The position numbers and the translations under genes were made by a program. This document shows positions 46,201-58,893 of a DNA stretch of 60,000 nucleotides, one piece after another (position 1 is the stretch's first letter; each line of letters opens with the position of its first letter). Under the pieces are notes generated by a model that ran no database searches, was not told the origin of the DNA, and worked only from the letters and a program-made list of their open reading frames with translations. The stretch comes from Membranipora membranacea (Eukaryota; Bryozoa; Gymnolaemata; Cheilostomatida; Membraniporidae): contig OU612065.1 in NCBI GenBank assembly GCA_914767715.1, positions 14,758,001 through 14,818,000 on the forward strand, in the 5' to 3' direction.

Positions 46201-48654
46201 ATACAGTGATTTCATAATCACTTATTCAATAAGTTCATTTTATCAGAACAGGTTGTACTTTCTTGCTATGATTAGTATTATAAACCATGTCTTGTAACAT
46301 TCCTTTGATGTTTGAGCCAATGCCGCTGTTAAACCGAGCCCACATCCTGCCAAGAAAATTTTGAATATTTTTGATTTTCTTTGCGCACATATTGAGTAGA
46401 ACACCCTGGATCCTGGTATGTTTTTGAGCAAGCACTATAATTCATACCCGGCCCTACCCTTTTCTTTTAACCTAAAACAAAATAACAGATCTTTTAAGAA
46501 TTGGTTTTATGTGAATTCTTGTCAAATTCAAGCTTGACCATCTGGTCAAATTTGAGAAGCACTGTAACTTTAGTTCCTATGGTACCAATAACACAGGATG
46601 TCATTCCAAATTATTAATAAACATAGCCTAATGATGTGAAATAACCCTCCTGATTGAGCGGCAAGCAGTCTTTGATATTTTCCAGTTTTTCTTGCTTTCT
46701 GATTCTCAGTTCCAAAAAAGATCACCTTCGTAACTAGTTGTCAAATTGTCGCTGATTACAGTAATAAATACATATAAAACATAATTAATGCCGGACGATG
46801 AACTGACCAACCCTTTGATGTTCTGTTTGGAATATGATGTCTCGTAACTATCAGGGCTTATTTTTAGTCTCAGTGTGAAGGTGTTGCATACATGCACCTA
46901 GGAAGAGTAAGTTAGGTAGGACTGCAGTGTCTGCAGCCTGCAGGCAAACCACCCCGTCATCCGAGGCATGTGTGCTTCTGTCACAGACTCTCTAATCAAT
47001 CAATCCTCCATCCCCTGTCATCAAGCTCTGCCGCCCGACACAACAGCATTCCTGCAACTGTCTACCAAATACTCACTCAACAATGCACTACAGCCAAACA
47101 ACATAGCGGCAATATCAAAGCGAACGTCGCCTTCTATGTTATTGCCTAATCCTGCTAGTCTAAGCTTTGATTAAATTGACATGGGTTATAATAATCTCTT
47201 CATTGTTTGCTTGGATGGGTTTTACGCTAGTATTTGTCATGACTTTAATTCACCGTTACAGAGATAGAAAATAAAAACCAGCCAAGTTATGCTCAACCTA
47301 CCTTTATGTGCTTCTATCATCAAAATTTCAATCTCAGTTTTGTTTCAGTTGTCCAAAGAATGCAGGGTAAAATCTGAGGCAGGTCTGGCTTGGTTGTGCA
47401 GTATATGTCTGGTAATGCAAAAGTAGGGAAATTTTTCTAGCGTTAGTGAAATTTAGTGGGAAGTTAATTGTGGCAATGTATAGCACCCTCTGCACATATC
47501 CTTGTGTTAATGAATTTTGCGTAGTTAATGACCGGACCTCGGCCCTAGGCGTTAGAAAATAATTTGCTTGCGCAAGACATCCTGGGCAACACCAGTGATA
47601 AGCTGGATATTTGTGACATTTAATTGGAATATTTCGCATATAACCACCGATACAACAATTTTTCAAGCTAAGCTGGTTGGATTTTGACACAAAAAGTTGA
47701 AAGCGTTCCAGAGCGGTAAGGGATGAAACCAAAAATCTTCTTTGTTCGACTTTATTTCAAATGTAGACCATATTTCAAAATCGGCGGTTAAAAGTGTTAG
47801 TTTCCAGGAAGGTGATATCGTCTTAGGAAGCAAGATACCATCATGTTCGCTGTAGGGAAGGGTGTTACTGTGTCGTACTCAAACACTACAGAGCTACAAA
47901 CGATGTAATGTTGTGATCACAGAACACATCCTGCAACCTCCAGTTAAGGGGGGTGGGACAAGTCCTCTGACTTCTATTGTTTAGTCAAGGATATGCATTA
48001 TAATACATATGACACATGTCCCACTTTTGGACCAGATTTTTTTTAAAAAGCGGGATTGGTAGAAACTATTATCTCAATACTTTTCAAATAAGTATCTTTA
48101 AATATGATGATGTCAAAGTTATACCTGTTACCACAAAACTCATATCCCCGGTGAACATTTTTTTTGCAGGTCAGTTTCTCACCTATTATTATGAACCTGC
48201 AGCCCAAACACGTGGATTATAAAGAAAAGACCTGCAAAAAAAAGCATTCTATATCCGCGTCCTCACCATTGATTCCTATTGTGTGCACCTTATGTTGTTT
48301 GCACATTAAATAATGCAGATTATTGTTTCCGGATATCTTAATTTGTTCCAATTTTATAGAGTTTATTCTGTATTTATGTTAAATCTCCTCTTATGATAGA
48401 CTCAAAGTACCAAAAAATAAGGAAAAAAAGAAATATTTTGGTTCATTTATAATTAAGCGTATGATAAGCACAAATTTATGTTTATTTTCACAGAACTTGA
48501 TGCATGGGAGGTGTGTCTGCGGCTGAGAGACAGCGGATTGTTGGCTAAACCAACTCATGGAGATATTATCAGGTTTACTCCACCACTGGTTATCAATGCT
48601 GATCAGATAGAAGAGTGTGCTCACATAATCAAAACCACCATAAACAACTTCTAA
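40300..48654 (+). CDS. OAT: Ornithine aminotransferase, mitochondrial
   Basis: Eight coding exons: 40300-40480, 41071-41295, 41622-41845, 42726-42898, 43220-43298, 43723-43836, 44320-44458 and 48494-48654. They join in frame to 431 residues (human 439). The N-terminus [19 protein letters not shown] is Arg-rich and lacks acids, like a mitochondrial presequence. Class III aminotransferase blocks follow: [59 protein letters not shown] (Asp contacts the PLP ring) and [12 protein letters not shown] (Lys forms the Schiff base), ending with [15 protein letters not shown] and IIRFTPPL. It transfers the delta-amino group of ornithine to 2-oxoglutarate, linking arginine, proline and glutamate metabolism. 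AATAAA is at 49314-49319. Confidence 0.96.
42303..42575. repeat. Two adjacent hairpin repeats in OAT intron 3
   Basis: 42477-42517 and 42535-42575 are inverse copies (CATCTTCCAATGCACCCT… with AGTTTCAGGA). Just upstream, 42303-42360 and about 42428-42475 form a weaker inverted pair sharing CCCAAGCTGAA. They resemble short MITEs. Confidence 0.7.
44459..48493. other. Large 4.0-kb intron 7 of OAT
   Basis: Far longer than the other OAT introns (0.3-0.9 kb). Open frames inside are short and show no domain. No transposable element could be identified with confidence, although the size suggests old insertions. Confidence 0.6.
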
Positions 48655-50768
48655 CTGCCGATTGCAATATAATGCTTGCTGGTCATCATTTAATGAAAAA
48701 AATGAGTAATGTCATGCTTTTTCCATCCCTTAGGAGCCCATTATTAAAATCTTGGACATATCTGTTTAAGTCATATTGCTCATTGAACTCTTATATCTCT
48801 CTGTAAACTGTATCTTTTTCTACTTATGTTTCTTATGCTCAGATTTGTTTGTTTGTTGTGTGTTTTCTGTACCATTTTGGTTCTGTTTAATTGTCTTAAT
48901 ATTTCGTGTGGGGCTTTCCAGCTCCACCATGTACTTTATCACCATGTTTTTTTCCCTGGCAGCTCAGATCTCTAAAAATGGTTGTATCAGTTCTATAAGT
49001 TCCGCAGATCTGATTACAAAACCCCGACATGCTTTTGCCGTAGAACACATGATTAGTCAGTTTTGTGTTTTGAGAGGACACACTTTCTATTAATGATTTT
49101 ATGCCTCCTAGTTTGCAAACGTACTAAGACTTTTACTCGCAATGCAGATATGAAATTTTTACCCAGTACATTTATAGCATACACAAATATGCAGCGCTAT
49201 TTGAGAATGACACTGTTGTATTTTGGTAAGAAGCTAAACACACAGTGTTTGGTTTATTTGTATTGCGCCAAGGTGTAAAAGTTAGTATGACTATTCTAGA
49301 CTGAACTATTATCAATAAACCAGAAACTCATCGCACTTTGTCAACAACTTCTTGTTTCATTTGTACACTACATGTTATAATAAACAAGGCTAAACTAGCG
49401 AGGAGTTATATTTTATCCTTTATCACACGTGAAAATTTGTCAAATTACAAACAATTTAGCGTGGAAGAATGAAAAAGTATGCACTCTCTAATTATATATC
49501 CCCTGGCCGCTAAACATAAAGCCTTTAGATTCTAAGTAAGGGAGTGCACTTTATTTCCCATATTTTGCTATGGGTGAGTGTTTGAGCCTTGGCTAAAGCT
49601 AAGCTTTTGAGAAATGAGCCTATTACCCTACTCATGTAGGGCGGTTTATTTCCTTTGATGTTAGTTATGTAATGATGTGGGTAACTATAGGTCGCACATT
49701 CCACCATACTCCATATTGGCACAAAATTAGTAGCTTCTTGTTAAACTGATCTCTTTAATATTTACATGAACTTGAGTATTCAGGTGCGTTGTGTCATCTA
49801 TCTGTTCTTCACTTCCATAGCTCTACTGATTTTCTCACCAAATGCACCAACCAGCTGCACACAAATATTGGTATCCCAGCAAAAACAATGAACTAGTTGA
49901 GAATTTCAATTTATGATGCGAGTAAAGTCATAAACACTGCACAATTTAATTTTACTGTTAGAGATTAATGCTGTTAACGATCCTCATTCAATTTCAGCAA
50001 AGAAAATTTACAGCTAGGGAATTATTATTATTTACAATGAATTTCTGTTTTAGCTTGTCTGGTAACATTAAATATGTTTTTTTTCTTCAAAACATAATTT
50101 TGAAAATATTACAAAAAAATCAAGAAAGAAATTGCTTGGCAAGTGGGTAAAAATGGAAATTATAATATAGACTACGTAAAACATATGGCCTTCTGCATTA
50201 GCCATTTTTTCAAAACCAATAACTAATAACTAATAAACGGTAGTTATTCATCTCCTAGAATAAATATAGTACAAAATAATATGTTTTTGCCAATATAGCA
50301 ATTTACCAAAAAATATAAAGAACAAACCTTTTGATTACAACAAAGAGCACAGTCAACAATTCCAGGAAAAAAACAACTATTGCAATAACTTCAAGTCAAC
50401 TAAGGTCACGGTGAAAATAATCCTCCTCATTCTAAGGCATTTATTGTTCCAAAAAGGGCATCCTGGTTCAGCTAAGCCTTTTATAACTCATTAAAGGGAC
50501 TATCAGGGAGGAAACGAGGCTTCTCTAGTATCCAAGCGATGAGGTGGCTAAAATATCAAAATATCTCATGTCCAGTAAAAATATCATCGGTCGGAGAAAT
50601 TTTCAAGGCAAAGAAAAACAGAGCTGGAAAAAATCAACATATCATTTTATTATGCCATAATGATTCTTCAGGTTTTGAGGTAGAGATTATGATTGTATAA
50701 ATAACTAATAGAGGTCTACTTGTAAATGTCTGCGGCTGATATCGGCAGCCAGCACGTCTAAGTTCTGG
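48655..50768. other. OAT 3' UTR and intergenic spacer to the Glass-like gene
   Basis: Contains the OAT poly(A) candidates at 49314-49319 and near 49380. No gene is recognised. AATAAA for the opposite gene lies at 50651-50646. Confidence 0.5.
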
Positions 50769-53700
50769 TTACTGAGGAGAAGGCTTGGAGGAGGAGGATG
50801 GAGAATCATGCTTTCGGTGATGCTCGTGCACTTTCATGTGTCGATTCAGGTTACCTGATTGACTGAAGCTCATAGAACAAAATGTGCACCTATATGGCTT
50901 TTCACCACTGTGGATTCGCAGGTGCTTAGTAAGTGTGGACGAGTCACTGAAACCTTTGCGACATATTGGGCACTTGTAGGGCCTGTCGCCTGAATGTGTT
51001 CGCATGTGAGTTGTCACACTACTACTCTGAGAGAAAGTTTTGTGACATATAGAACAGGCAAATGGCTTCTCTCCACTATGAACTCTCAGATGAGCTGTCA
51101 GGTTGGCTGCCTGGCTGAACGACTTATTGCAGACTTTGCAATGAAATGGTCGCTCGCCAGAATGAATCCTCATGTGTGTTTTTAGAGTACTTGGTCTAGC
51201 ATAGTTTTTACCGCACAACGGACAAATGTTCTTGGTGATAGGAGGCTGGAAAAAGCTCTCTTTGCTTGCCGCTGAAGTTTGGCACCAAGAGGGGGATGTT
51301 TCATTGAACGAGAGAAAATAGCCTGGGTGTTGGCTTCTTAAAAACATGTCCGTGAACCTGTTGTTAGTTTGTGACGAAAACACATCGTCCTGTTGGGGAG
51401 TCAGAGGTGTATGGTTCAACTTCTGCTGTAATTGCTGACTCGCTTGCTGCTGTTGATGCAGGCTTTGTTGCCAGTGTAGCATGTTTGTAGCCTGAGCACC
51501 TGCTGCGTTCGTCGGCAGTGCTGAGGGGTAGTAGGACCCTGACTTAGCTGGTTGATGATAGTGCTGATAAGGATTGTTTCCATACACCGCTGCGTTCTGA
51601 TCCACTCTTGCAGGAAGGCCAGAATAATGTTTTGTATGGTTTATACTATTGAAGTGATTCGGATTTGGCACCAAGGCAGGCGGCGTGCTGTAATATTTTT
51701 CATGCCAAGACTCTGAGTGGTCACCACTAAACTCACTACAATATAAATAATAAGGAAATGTTAATTGTGTCATGTTTCATGAAACCTGTCATCGATGACT
51801 TCACTCAGGTAGTATACTTATATTTAAAAAAAATTTGGTTACTGTCCAGATGTCAAGATATCAATATAGAATGGTTGACCCGTTTACTAAAATGGTCCAT
51901 CCAAAAATAAAGACATTCAACATCTGAGTGTCATACATGGTCATTCATGAGCTTGAAAGATTAACTCAAGATCCTTACCACAATCTTTTTTATAAATGAA
52001 TCATGAAAATTAATATCACAGCAGCTATACTTTCCTATGGCTAATAAAACATTAAGGAAGCAAGGAACCAGCAAAACAAGCTAATAAAAACCTTGAAGAG
52101 CATTTTTATTCTGGTAATTTATCTGCGAGTTATGCGTACTTATCCACGAAGCCTCTCAGTAGAAAATGTGAAACATGTGGATGGATACAATGTGAAGGTT
52201 TGAAGGTGATAGAATATATGGCCCATAGTTAAATGAGAAACTGTGTGTGAACTACTTCAGCGCCAATTCACAGGCTGATCGTTTCAATGAGTTAAAAAAT
52301 TTCCATCTCTTCCTTATTTCTTCAAAATCAGGTTCTGCCCATTTTGATTTCAAAGGCGCACCGGTAAAAATGGAGTTTTGTTAGTCATTGTTTTTTTAAT
52401 GTCACGGATCTGCTTCCAGTGCCATGTGACAATCCTTAGTCTTCTAAAAATGCAAATGCGACCTCTAAGAGGCAAACACTAGCCTACCTAATTATTTCTT
52501 TCTCTTTATTTGGTAGTCAAGAACCAGACAAGGCTTTTATCATGATAAATTGGGGTATTTCTTGTCACATAAATGACGATGATAATTCCCAAAATTAACA
52601 TCTATCCTTGAATGCCATGAATGCTTCAACAGCTATTATTTTAGTAGTCACTGGTCAACTAAGGTTATGATACAATTCTGATGATCACGAGGGAAAACAG
52701 AGATGATTCACAAACGGCAATAAAATATAATTATTATCTTCGTTCGCCTTACCCATGGATTGTTGGCATTTCGACACTGCTTATTCCGTCTTATATTTTT
52801 ATTCCAAATGTCCAATGAAGTTGGTCTTATAAACTTAAAATGTGTGAACTCTTCACACAAAGATACTGTCTAAACTAGCCAAGACAGCTACCAGATGTAA
52901 AATGTTGGCATTACTTTCCTTTTTCAACACCTCTATGGCTCAACAAAATTAGTGAATTGTTAATCTAAACCAAACACCACATTCAACTAGCCACAAAGGA
53001 TTTTTAAAGTGTGATACATTGGAAATCCAGTAGTCGTATTATATACTAGAAAAGTATTCTCTGTTATTTCGCAAGTGTTCTTAGCCCAGATCAAGAGTAG
53101 AAATTGCGGGTGGCTGGCAAACCACAGCTTACTTGAAAGTGTGAAAATTAGTACAATTAATATAACAGCAAAGTTATAGAGTTTTATACATTTATCTCCA
53201 AATGTATGAATAGCAAAAATTATAATGGAGGTTATGTAACAGTTCTCAAACTTAAAATGGAACGAGAAAAACAAACATATCTCTTGTTATTTTAGAAATG
53301 ATATTGTTCAGCTGAACAGTTGGTCAATATTTGCGTTGTCATTTGAAATTACATAAAATGCTTTTACAAATTGAGGGGATGGATTCATTTAGCACAATGA
53401 TTCTTATATTAAATTAACCACTGTACAAATCTGACCAGTATGAATTGAAAGTCCACGCAAGACACGAAGAAACCTCAAAAATTTGTTTTAATTTCCAGCT
53501 GACTATTATAAGCGGTGTGTAATTTCTCGCCCAGTACAACATTTTCTCAATTTGTTATTTTGATCATATTCAACATTTACATAATTCTTACCTCGAGTAA
53601 TTCTCAAGTCAACAGAGAATAAGGTCAGGATGAAGGAGAAATTAACGGATTTATGTCAGAAATAAAGAAAAGTAGTTCATGTATATTTGAGCTTGAGCGC

Positions 53701-55302
53701 TTGAGTGAGATATTGTCTCGATCTCAACACCTTAGATTACTCAAGATGTGAATGTGAACCTGCGAGACTTCCGATTGGAGTCGCGTCATCACAAACTGTG
53801 ATAATCACTCCCTTCTGATAGTGGAATAATCCACTAACCCACACACCCAACTCACACCCTGCAATATCTACCACTTCCTAATGACCAAGGAGTTGTCCCC
53901 AGCTTGGAACTTCTCAGAGGGGGGGGGGGCACTTTGGGACAATCGTAGGGTGCCTTACCATATCATCCATGAAAATCCATGTAACTTTGTTAGCATATCA
54001 CGACCTAGCTATCAGTAAGATTCACCTAAGATTCTTAATTCACCTGAGAAAATTGTTGGAGCTGGAGCTCGATAGCAGAAATAAATCTTGATTCTTTTAT
54101 ATGGAGAAGAAGTTCTATAACTTGTTTGAAGTACGAACCTGTGTGCTCTGGCGCGTTGTGCTCCTGCCTTCAGTTCGTTTATTATCTTGTGTTTGTAGAA
54201 GCAACTGGCAGCGGCTGAGGCAGCATTACTGTCCGTGGTTGTAGCCGTTGTTGGCTGTTGGTGAAACATGGCTGCTTGTGAAGCAAGACGTACACTCTCC
54301 GTGGCCAACATGTCATGCTGAAACACACAATACAACTAATCATCAAATACGTGCAACGGCTAGAAAAATCCTTCTTTAGCAGTTTAAAAGGTCAGTGCCG
54401 AGATGGTGAGGTAACAGGACAGAACAACAAACGACACCGCCTCTATGCCAGCCACCGTATAACGCTAAACAAGGCCTATAATTTTTATTATTGTCGAACC
54501 ACCAATAAGGATGGAACTTGCCTTTTTCGATAATAATAAATTGTTATGCTTGTGTCCAGCAAGCCGTCTGCTTTGTGAAAGATGTGTCAAACCGTTTCTA
54601 GGCAACAACATAGGCCACTTGATTTGGCAGTAATTATTTGCATGCATGTCCGTGTACCTCGTGGATCAACACTGTAATTTACCAATATCTCATCGTGTCC
54701 TGATAAATTGTCTGATCAAATACATCCCTATAATTATGAGTTTTCTCCGACAAATTATTGTCAAATTAAAAGCGTTGACTGCAATTCAAAAATCTCTAAC
54801 CTTTTGATATAGAGCACAGAAGTAATCAAAATGATAGTGGTTTTGTTTCAAAATTATCAAATTTGACACTATTACACACCTTTATAAATGGGTCGAAGTG
54901 CTAGATTTGCTTGGTATCCTTATAACAGCTTTACTCCAACAAAGTACGATACGCTCATAAATGACAGTTTCAAAATTTCAAAGTTTCAAGCGTAGCTATT
55001 ACCGCCTGTCAGTCATGTAACATGCAAAATAATTATTGTAAGCAAATACACCAAACAGAGAGGCAAATAGAGAAACAGTATCTGACTCCCAAATACATGT
55101 TCATCGGAAACTGTGGTGTGCAATTGACTGGAAAAATTGAACAGAATTGTTAAATTAAGTATACTAATTCCTTAATATCATCGAGCATTTCAAAGGGCGG
55201 CTTCGTCTCATGTTCTACAGAAAGTTATACCTGTGTACTCATTATATCCTTTAATAAGTTATCCATTGACAGAATAATATCAGCTCCTGTCTGTTCAGTC
55301 AT
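50769..55302 (-). CDS. Glass-like five-C2H2-zinc-finger transcription factor
   Basis: Exons 55302-55231, 54317-54139 and 51735-50769 give 405 residues; the phase split AG|T at the last junction is consistent. The N-terminus [20 protein letters not shown] is followed by an Ala/Ser/Thr and Gln-rich middle. Five consecutive C2H2 fingers occupy about residues 265-390: [80 protein letters not shown] and [20 protein letters not shown]. The finger order and helix residues closely match Drosophila Glass, a photoreceptor-fate regulator. All Cys/His ligands are present. The symbol is left blank because only finger similarity supports orthology. Intron 2 is 2.4 kb with nothing recognised inside. Confidence 0.88.
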
Positions 55303-57629
55303 TAGGTAAAGCCTTAGAATAAGTCAAGTGAAGTCATGTAAAAGCGTATCGCTCTGTTATCATAGCTCAACCTGCTGCTGCCGCTATCGATGGCTGCCAA
55401 CCAGAAATTACCACTTGGTTTGAAGCTGCGTCACTTTTATATATTCTTTTCACTTTTGTGGTGGTTTTAGTGAATACTGAAAAATCTTGCAAAATAAAGC
55501 TTAACCAGAATTATCCTCTTAATTTTAGCAACATAATCATTATTGTCTCATCTATTGTGAAGTATTTAGTGCACATATCCGCATCGGCACCCGATTATAG
55601 GAACTGGACACAAATAACATCATGCTACTTTGTAATGTTTTTTTCCCTAGATGTCCTCATTTAATTATTTATGTAACCTACAATACAATAAAAATATGAT
55701 GGTATCTTAACTGTTGTTTTGGTAAAACAAGACTGCTAACAAATAATCCTGTCTTGCAATTGCAAAAAAGCATATCGTTATTTTTATTTCATTGTATCGA
55801 GTGTCCGTGTTCAAAATACTTCAATTAATGACAAGACTTAGCCGTATTAATTGTCTGCATAGAATGTGCCAAATACAGTATTGTTTTGGTCACTTTAACA
55901 CCATAACTCATGCTAATTAACAAAATATTTTAAGATGCCACGCGTTTGAGTTAAAAGGCAGATGTATGGCACAAACAGGCTGTATTGTCTCCAACATCAA
56001 CTCCTGGCATCGAAAAGGTTGTTCAAATCACTTGAGAGCTGGTGTAAGCAAGGAGTACTCTTGGCATAAGTAACATTAAGTGACTCTTCACTCCATTTGG
56101 TCTTTGTATGCTCACACATTTCTCATCTCAATTCATTGAGAGGCACTTTTAATTCAAACAGACCAATTATTCACACTTTCAAAATTTAAAATTTTGTAAT
56201 TGCATGTCACAGCGGTCGCTAGCATTGTCGGGGCACCTGGTGGGATGTGAAGCATTCCAAAACAGCTGAGAGGCCGTATGACACATAAAATAACCAAAAT
56301 AAGGAGATTTTCCCATCGTAGAGCGCATCTCCGGAAACTTAACCATCATCTGGTACACCGAACCATCAAAGTTTGTAAAGAACAAAGGCAGGGTTAATCT
56401 ACTGAGCTGTATCAACCCAGTCACAACAGGCAGTTTTATTAACTTCTTGAATACACAAGGCTAATCCTAAATCAAAGCATTGATTACACAATGATATCAA
56501 AGCAAAGTGATTTATACCAAATCTTCAAACAGCCAGTTCAGTTTACGCTGAAGATTCCACGAGAAAATTCTGATCCATACTCTGTTCCCCACAGCGATAT
56601 GGAATGATATTTAGTTATATAATAAAAAATCAGCGGGTAAAGAAAAATACAGCCAAGTTGCTCATCAAGTTGTTCAATCTGCTGTCTGCAGCCACCTAGG
56701 GGTCAGGGGTTGATAGTGGGCACTAGTCGACACGGAAAACATTTGCATAACTTTTGTAGACTATTTACAATAGTTCGTGTCAAGAATTTATTGTTCATGT
56801 AGCAGTGCATTTCAAATGTACAATTTAAATAATAAATAGTTCCATTTTGCCCAATCTTACAATCATACCAGTCAGTAACAAACAACAACATATTTTATAG
56901 ACCCCTGGATCTCTCCACTTTTCCCTTAAAATTAAGCATGAGCATGACAGGAATTATGATTAGCATAAGCCTCACATCAACTTTTTAATCCATGTTTTTA
57001 GTCTCTAAAATAATTATGAATAATATGGAAATGATTGGTCACCGTGGTCATCTGACCATTTTCGCATTTGCTGAAATTAGTTCATAGGGCTCGAAAAAAA
57101 AAACCACACCCAATCTGCATTATATTTAATTTCTTCAAGTCACAGCCGGCTTAGACAGGACATCAATCTTAAACAGCTGATCTATAGTGTTAACAGTGCT
57201 GGAAAACTGTTTCAAAGAATTTTATTAACCCATTAAAGAGGGTAAGCCTCTTCACACCCGTCAATAAATATACAGGGATATGATATACCATAAGATTGTC
57301 AACTGGACAATGTTCCCAGTAGTTTGAATTTTACAATGTTCAAGAATTAAATTGAGATTTGAGATTTGATTTAACATTAATATACATTTATTTAGCACCA
57401 GAGGCATTTATGATTCAAGATAATAGCGAGATAACATGAAATGAAAAAAAAGAGTACATAGTACAATAGAGAATAGTACAATAGTCAGTAGTACAACGTC
57501 GCATGAGCTGGAACTTGGATAAAGAATTGTAATAGTAGAAAATCGTGTTGGAATAGGAGCAAGTTTGAACTCCTTTGTAACAGTACAAAATAATTTTAGT
57601 AACAGTCATTGAATAATAAATATATGTTT
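55303..57629. other. Upstream region of the Glass-like gene and spacer to EXOC4
   Basis: No exon or element is recognised. Near 57450-57500 a short run with AGTACAATAG-type units recurs. A poly(A) candidate for EXOC4 is at 57392-57387. Confidence 0.4.
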
Positions 57630-58893
57630 TTATACATGGTAGACATGTTTTTCTGTGATGGTTCGTTTAAGTTTCTGTATTTGACCGTTATATTGTTCGT
57701 CGGTGATTCCCGGCTGACTTCGATGTATTAAGGTCAGCAGGTGTATGTATTCCAGCTCTGTAAATTTTGCTCCCTCCTCTATGATAACATTGATAATTTG
57801 CTGCAAAAAAGATAACAATGCGTGACGAGATCAGCCAATGAATGAAAACATGCCTCTTAGAAAGCAGTCGCTGACAGCATGACAATGTTTTTATTATAAG
57901 TACCATTACGGATTACCAAAATTGTCAAAGTAAATAACCCCTTGTGGAGGCTTCTGGATGGATAACACGTGCGCATTTAACGATTTGTTCTCAAATTCAA
58001 TGTACAGCTATTTCACAAACACTAATTGTCACTTGCTTGAATTGATTAGTGGTAGGGGCAGAAAACTTTGCATGGCTTCCTATGCATCAAATGAACAAGT
58101 GTAATAATTCATTGGCTTTTGTTGAACCTGGTCAGCATTCAAAAAGGGGTCCACAGAGTAATGCTTAATAACAACAGACAATATGGTGTTAAATTTCTCA
58201 CACTAGACTTCGCAGCTAGTTGTGAAACTGGCCGAGGACATGAACGCCTAATCCACAGTCCAATAATACCCAATGCCATGACATTATGGGAATTAATAGG
58301 TTTAACTGTAAGTCAACCATTATTATTTTGAGAAGAAATTTTTTCAGGTGTTCAACCCTTTTCAACAAACTAGGCTTACAAGATATTAATCGCTTTACAT
58401 AAATATCATGTAATGATTGAGAAAATCTTTAATCTTTGATTCACAATAACACTTTCGCGCTATTGCTTATAACTTTATGACAGCAGTAACCCTACATATA
58501 TGTAATGATAGTGTTCCACAGAGGAGTGTTACACTTGAAAATTCATCAAGTTTGTAGACTAGATCAAGATTCTTATCGCAACCGAGTTTTTTTTGTGAAC
58601 CAGGAGAATTATTACCACATCAGCTGTACGTTCATATGAATCTAATAGAGTTGTGTTATGGCATGTCATGTGATCTACAAGTAACCGACAAAACAAGCCA
58701 ATAAACAAAATCTGCAGGAGCATTTAATATCCGTCCAGCTATTTCTCATAAAGTAATGCAAATCAAGTAAGAACTATTTACCTCCATAGATAGATTGAGG
58801 AGCTCATAGTATTGTCGGGCCAAGTCAAGATCCATCTCCCTAGAGGACGTTACGTTGGTCAAGCTCTGTCGTATTGCAAAAATATTTCGGCAC
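57630..58893 (-). CDS. EXOC4: Exocyst complex component 4 (Sec8), last two exons
   Basis: Exons 58893-58782 (starting in phase, acceptor GTTAG) and 57800-57630 (acceptor TTTGCAG; TAA at 57632-57630) give the C-terminal 93 residues. They read [34 protein letters not shown], then [20 protein letters not shown] and a basic tail. LTNVT, ARQYYE and YTELEYIHxLTLLHRS-like blocks are diagnostic of the Sec8 C-terminus. Sec8 is part of the exocyst, which tethers secretory vesicles to the plasma membrane. The other exons lie beyond the right edge. Confidence 0.9.

Noticed and set aside
46235-47732. Open frames in OAT intron 7 as an intronic gene or LINE
   Set aside because: No catalytic motif, conserved block or repeat partner could be pointed to.
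53919-53932. Poly-G run as a G-quadruplex
   Set aside because: A single homopolymer without the required separate G runs; it may also be a sequencing-length uncertainty.
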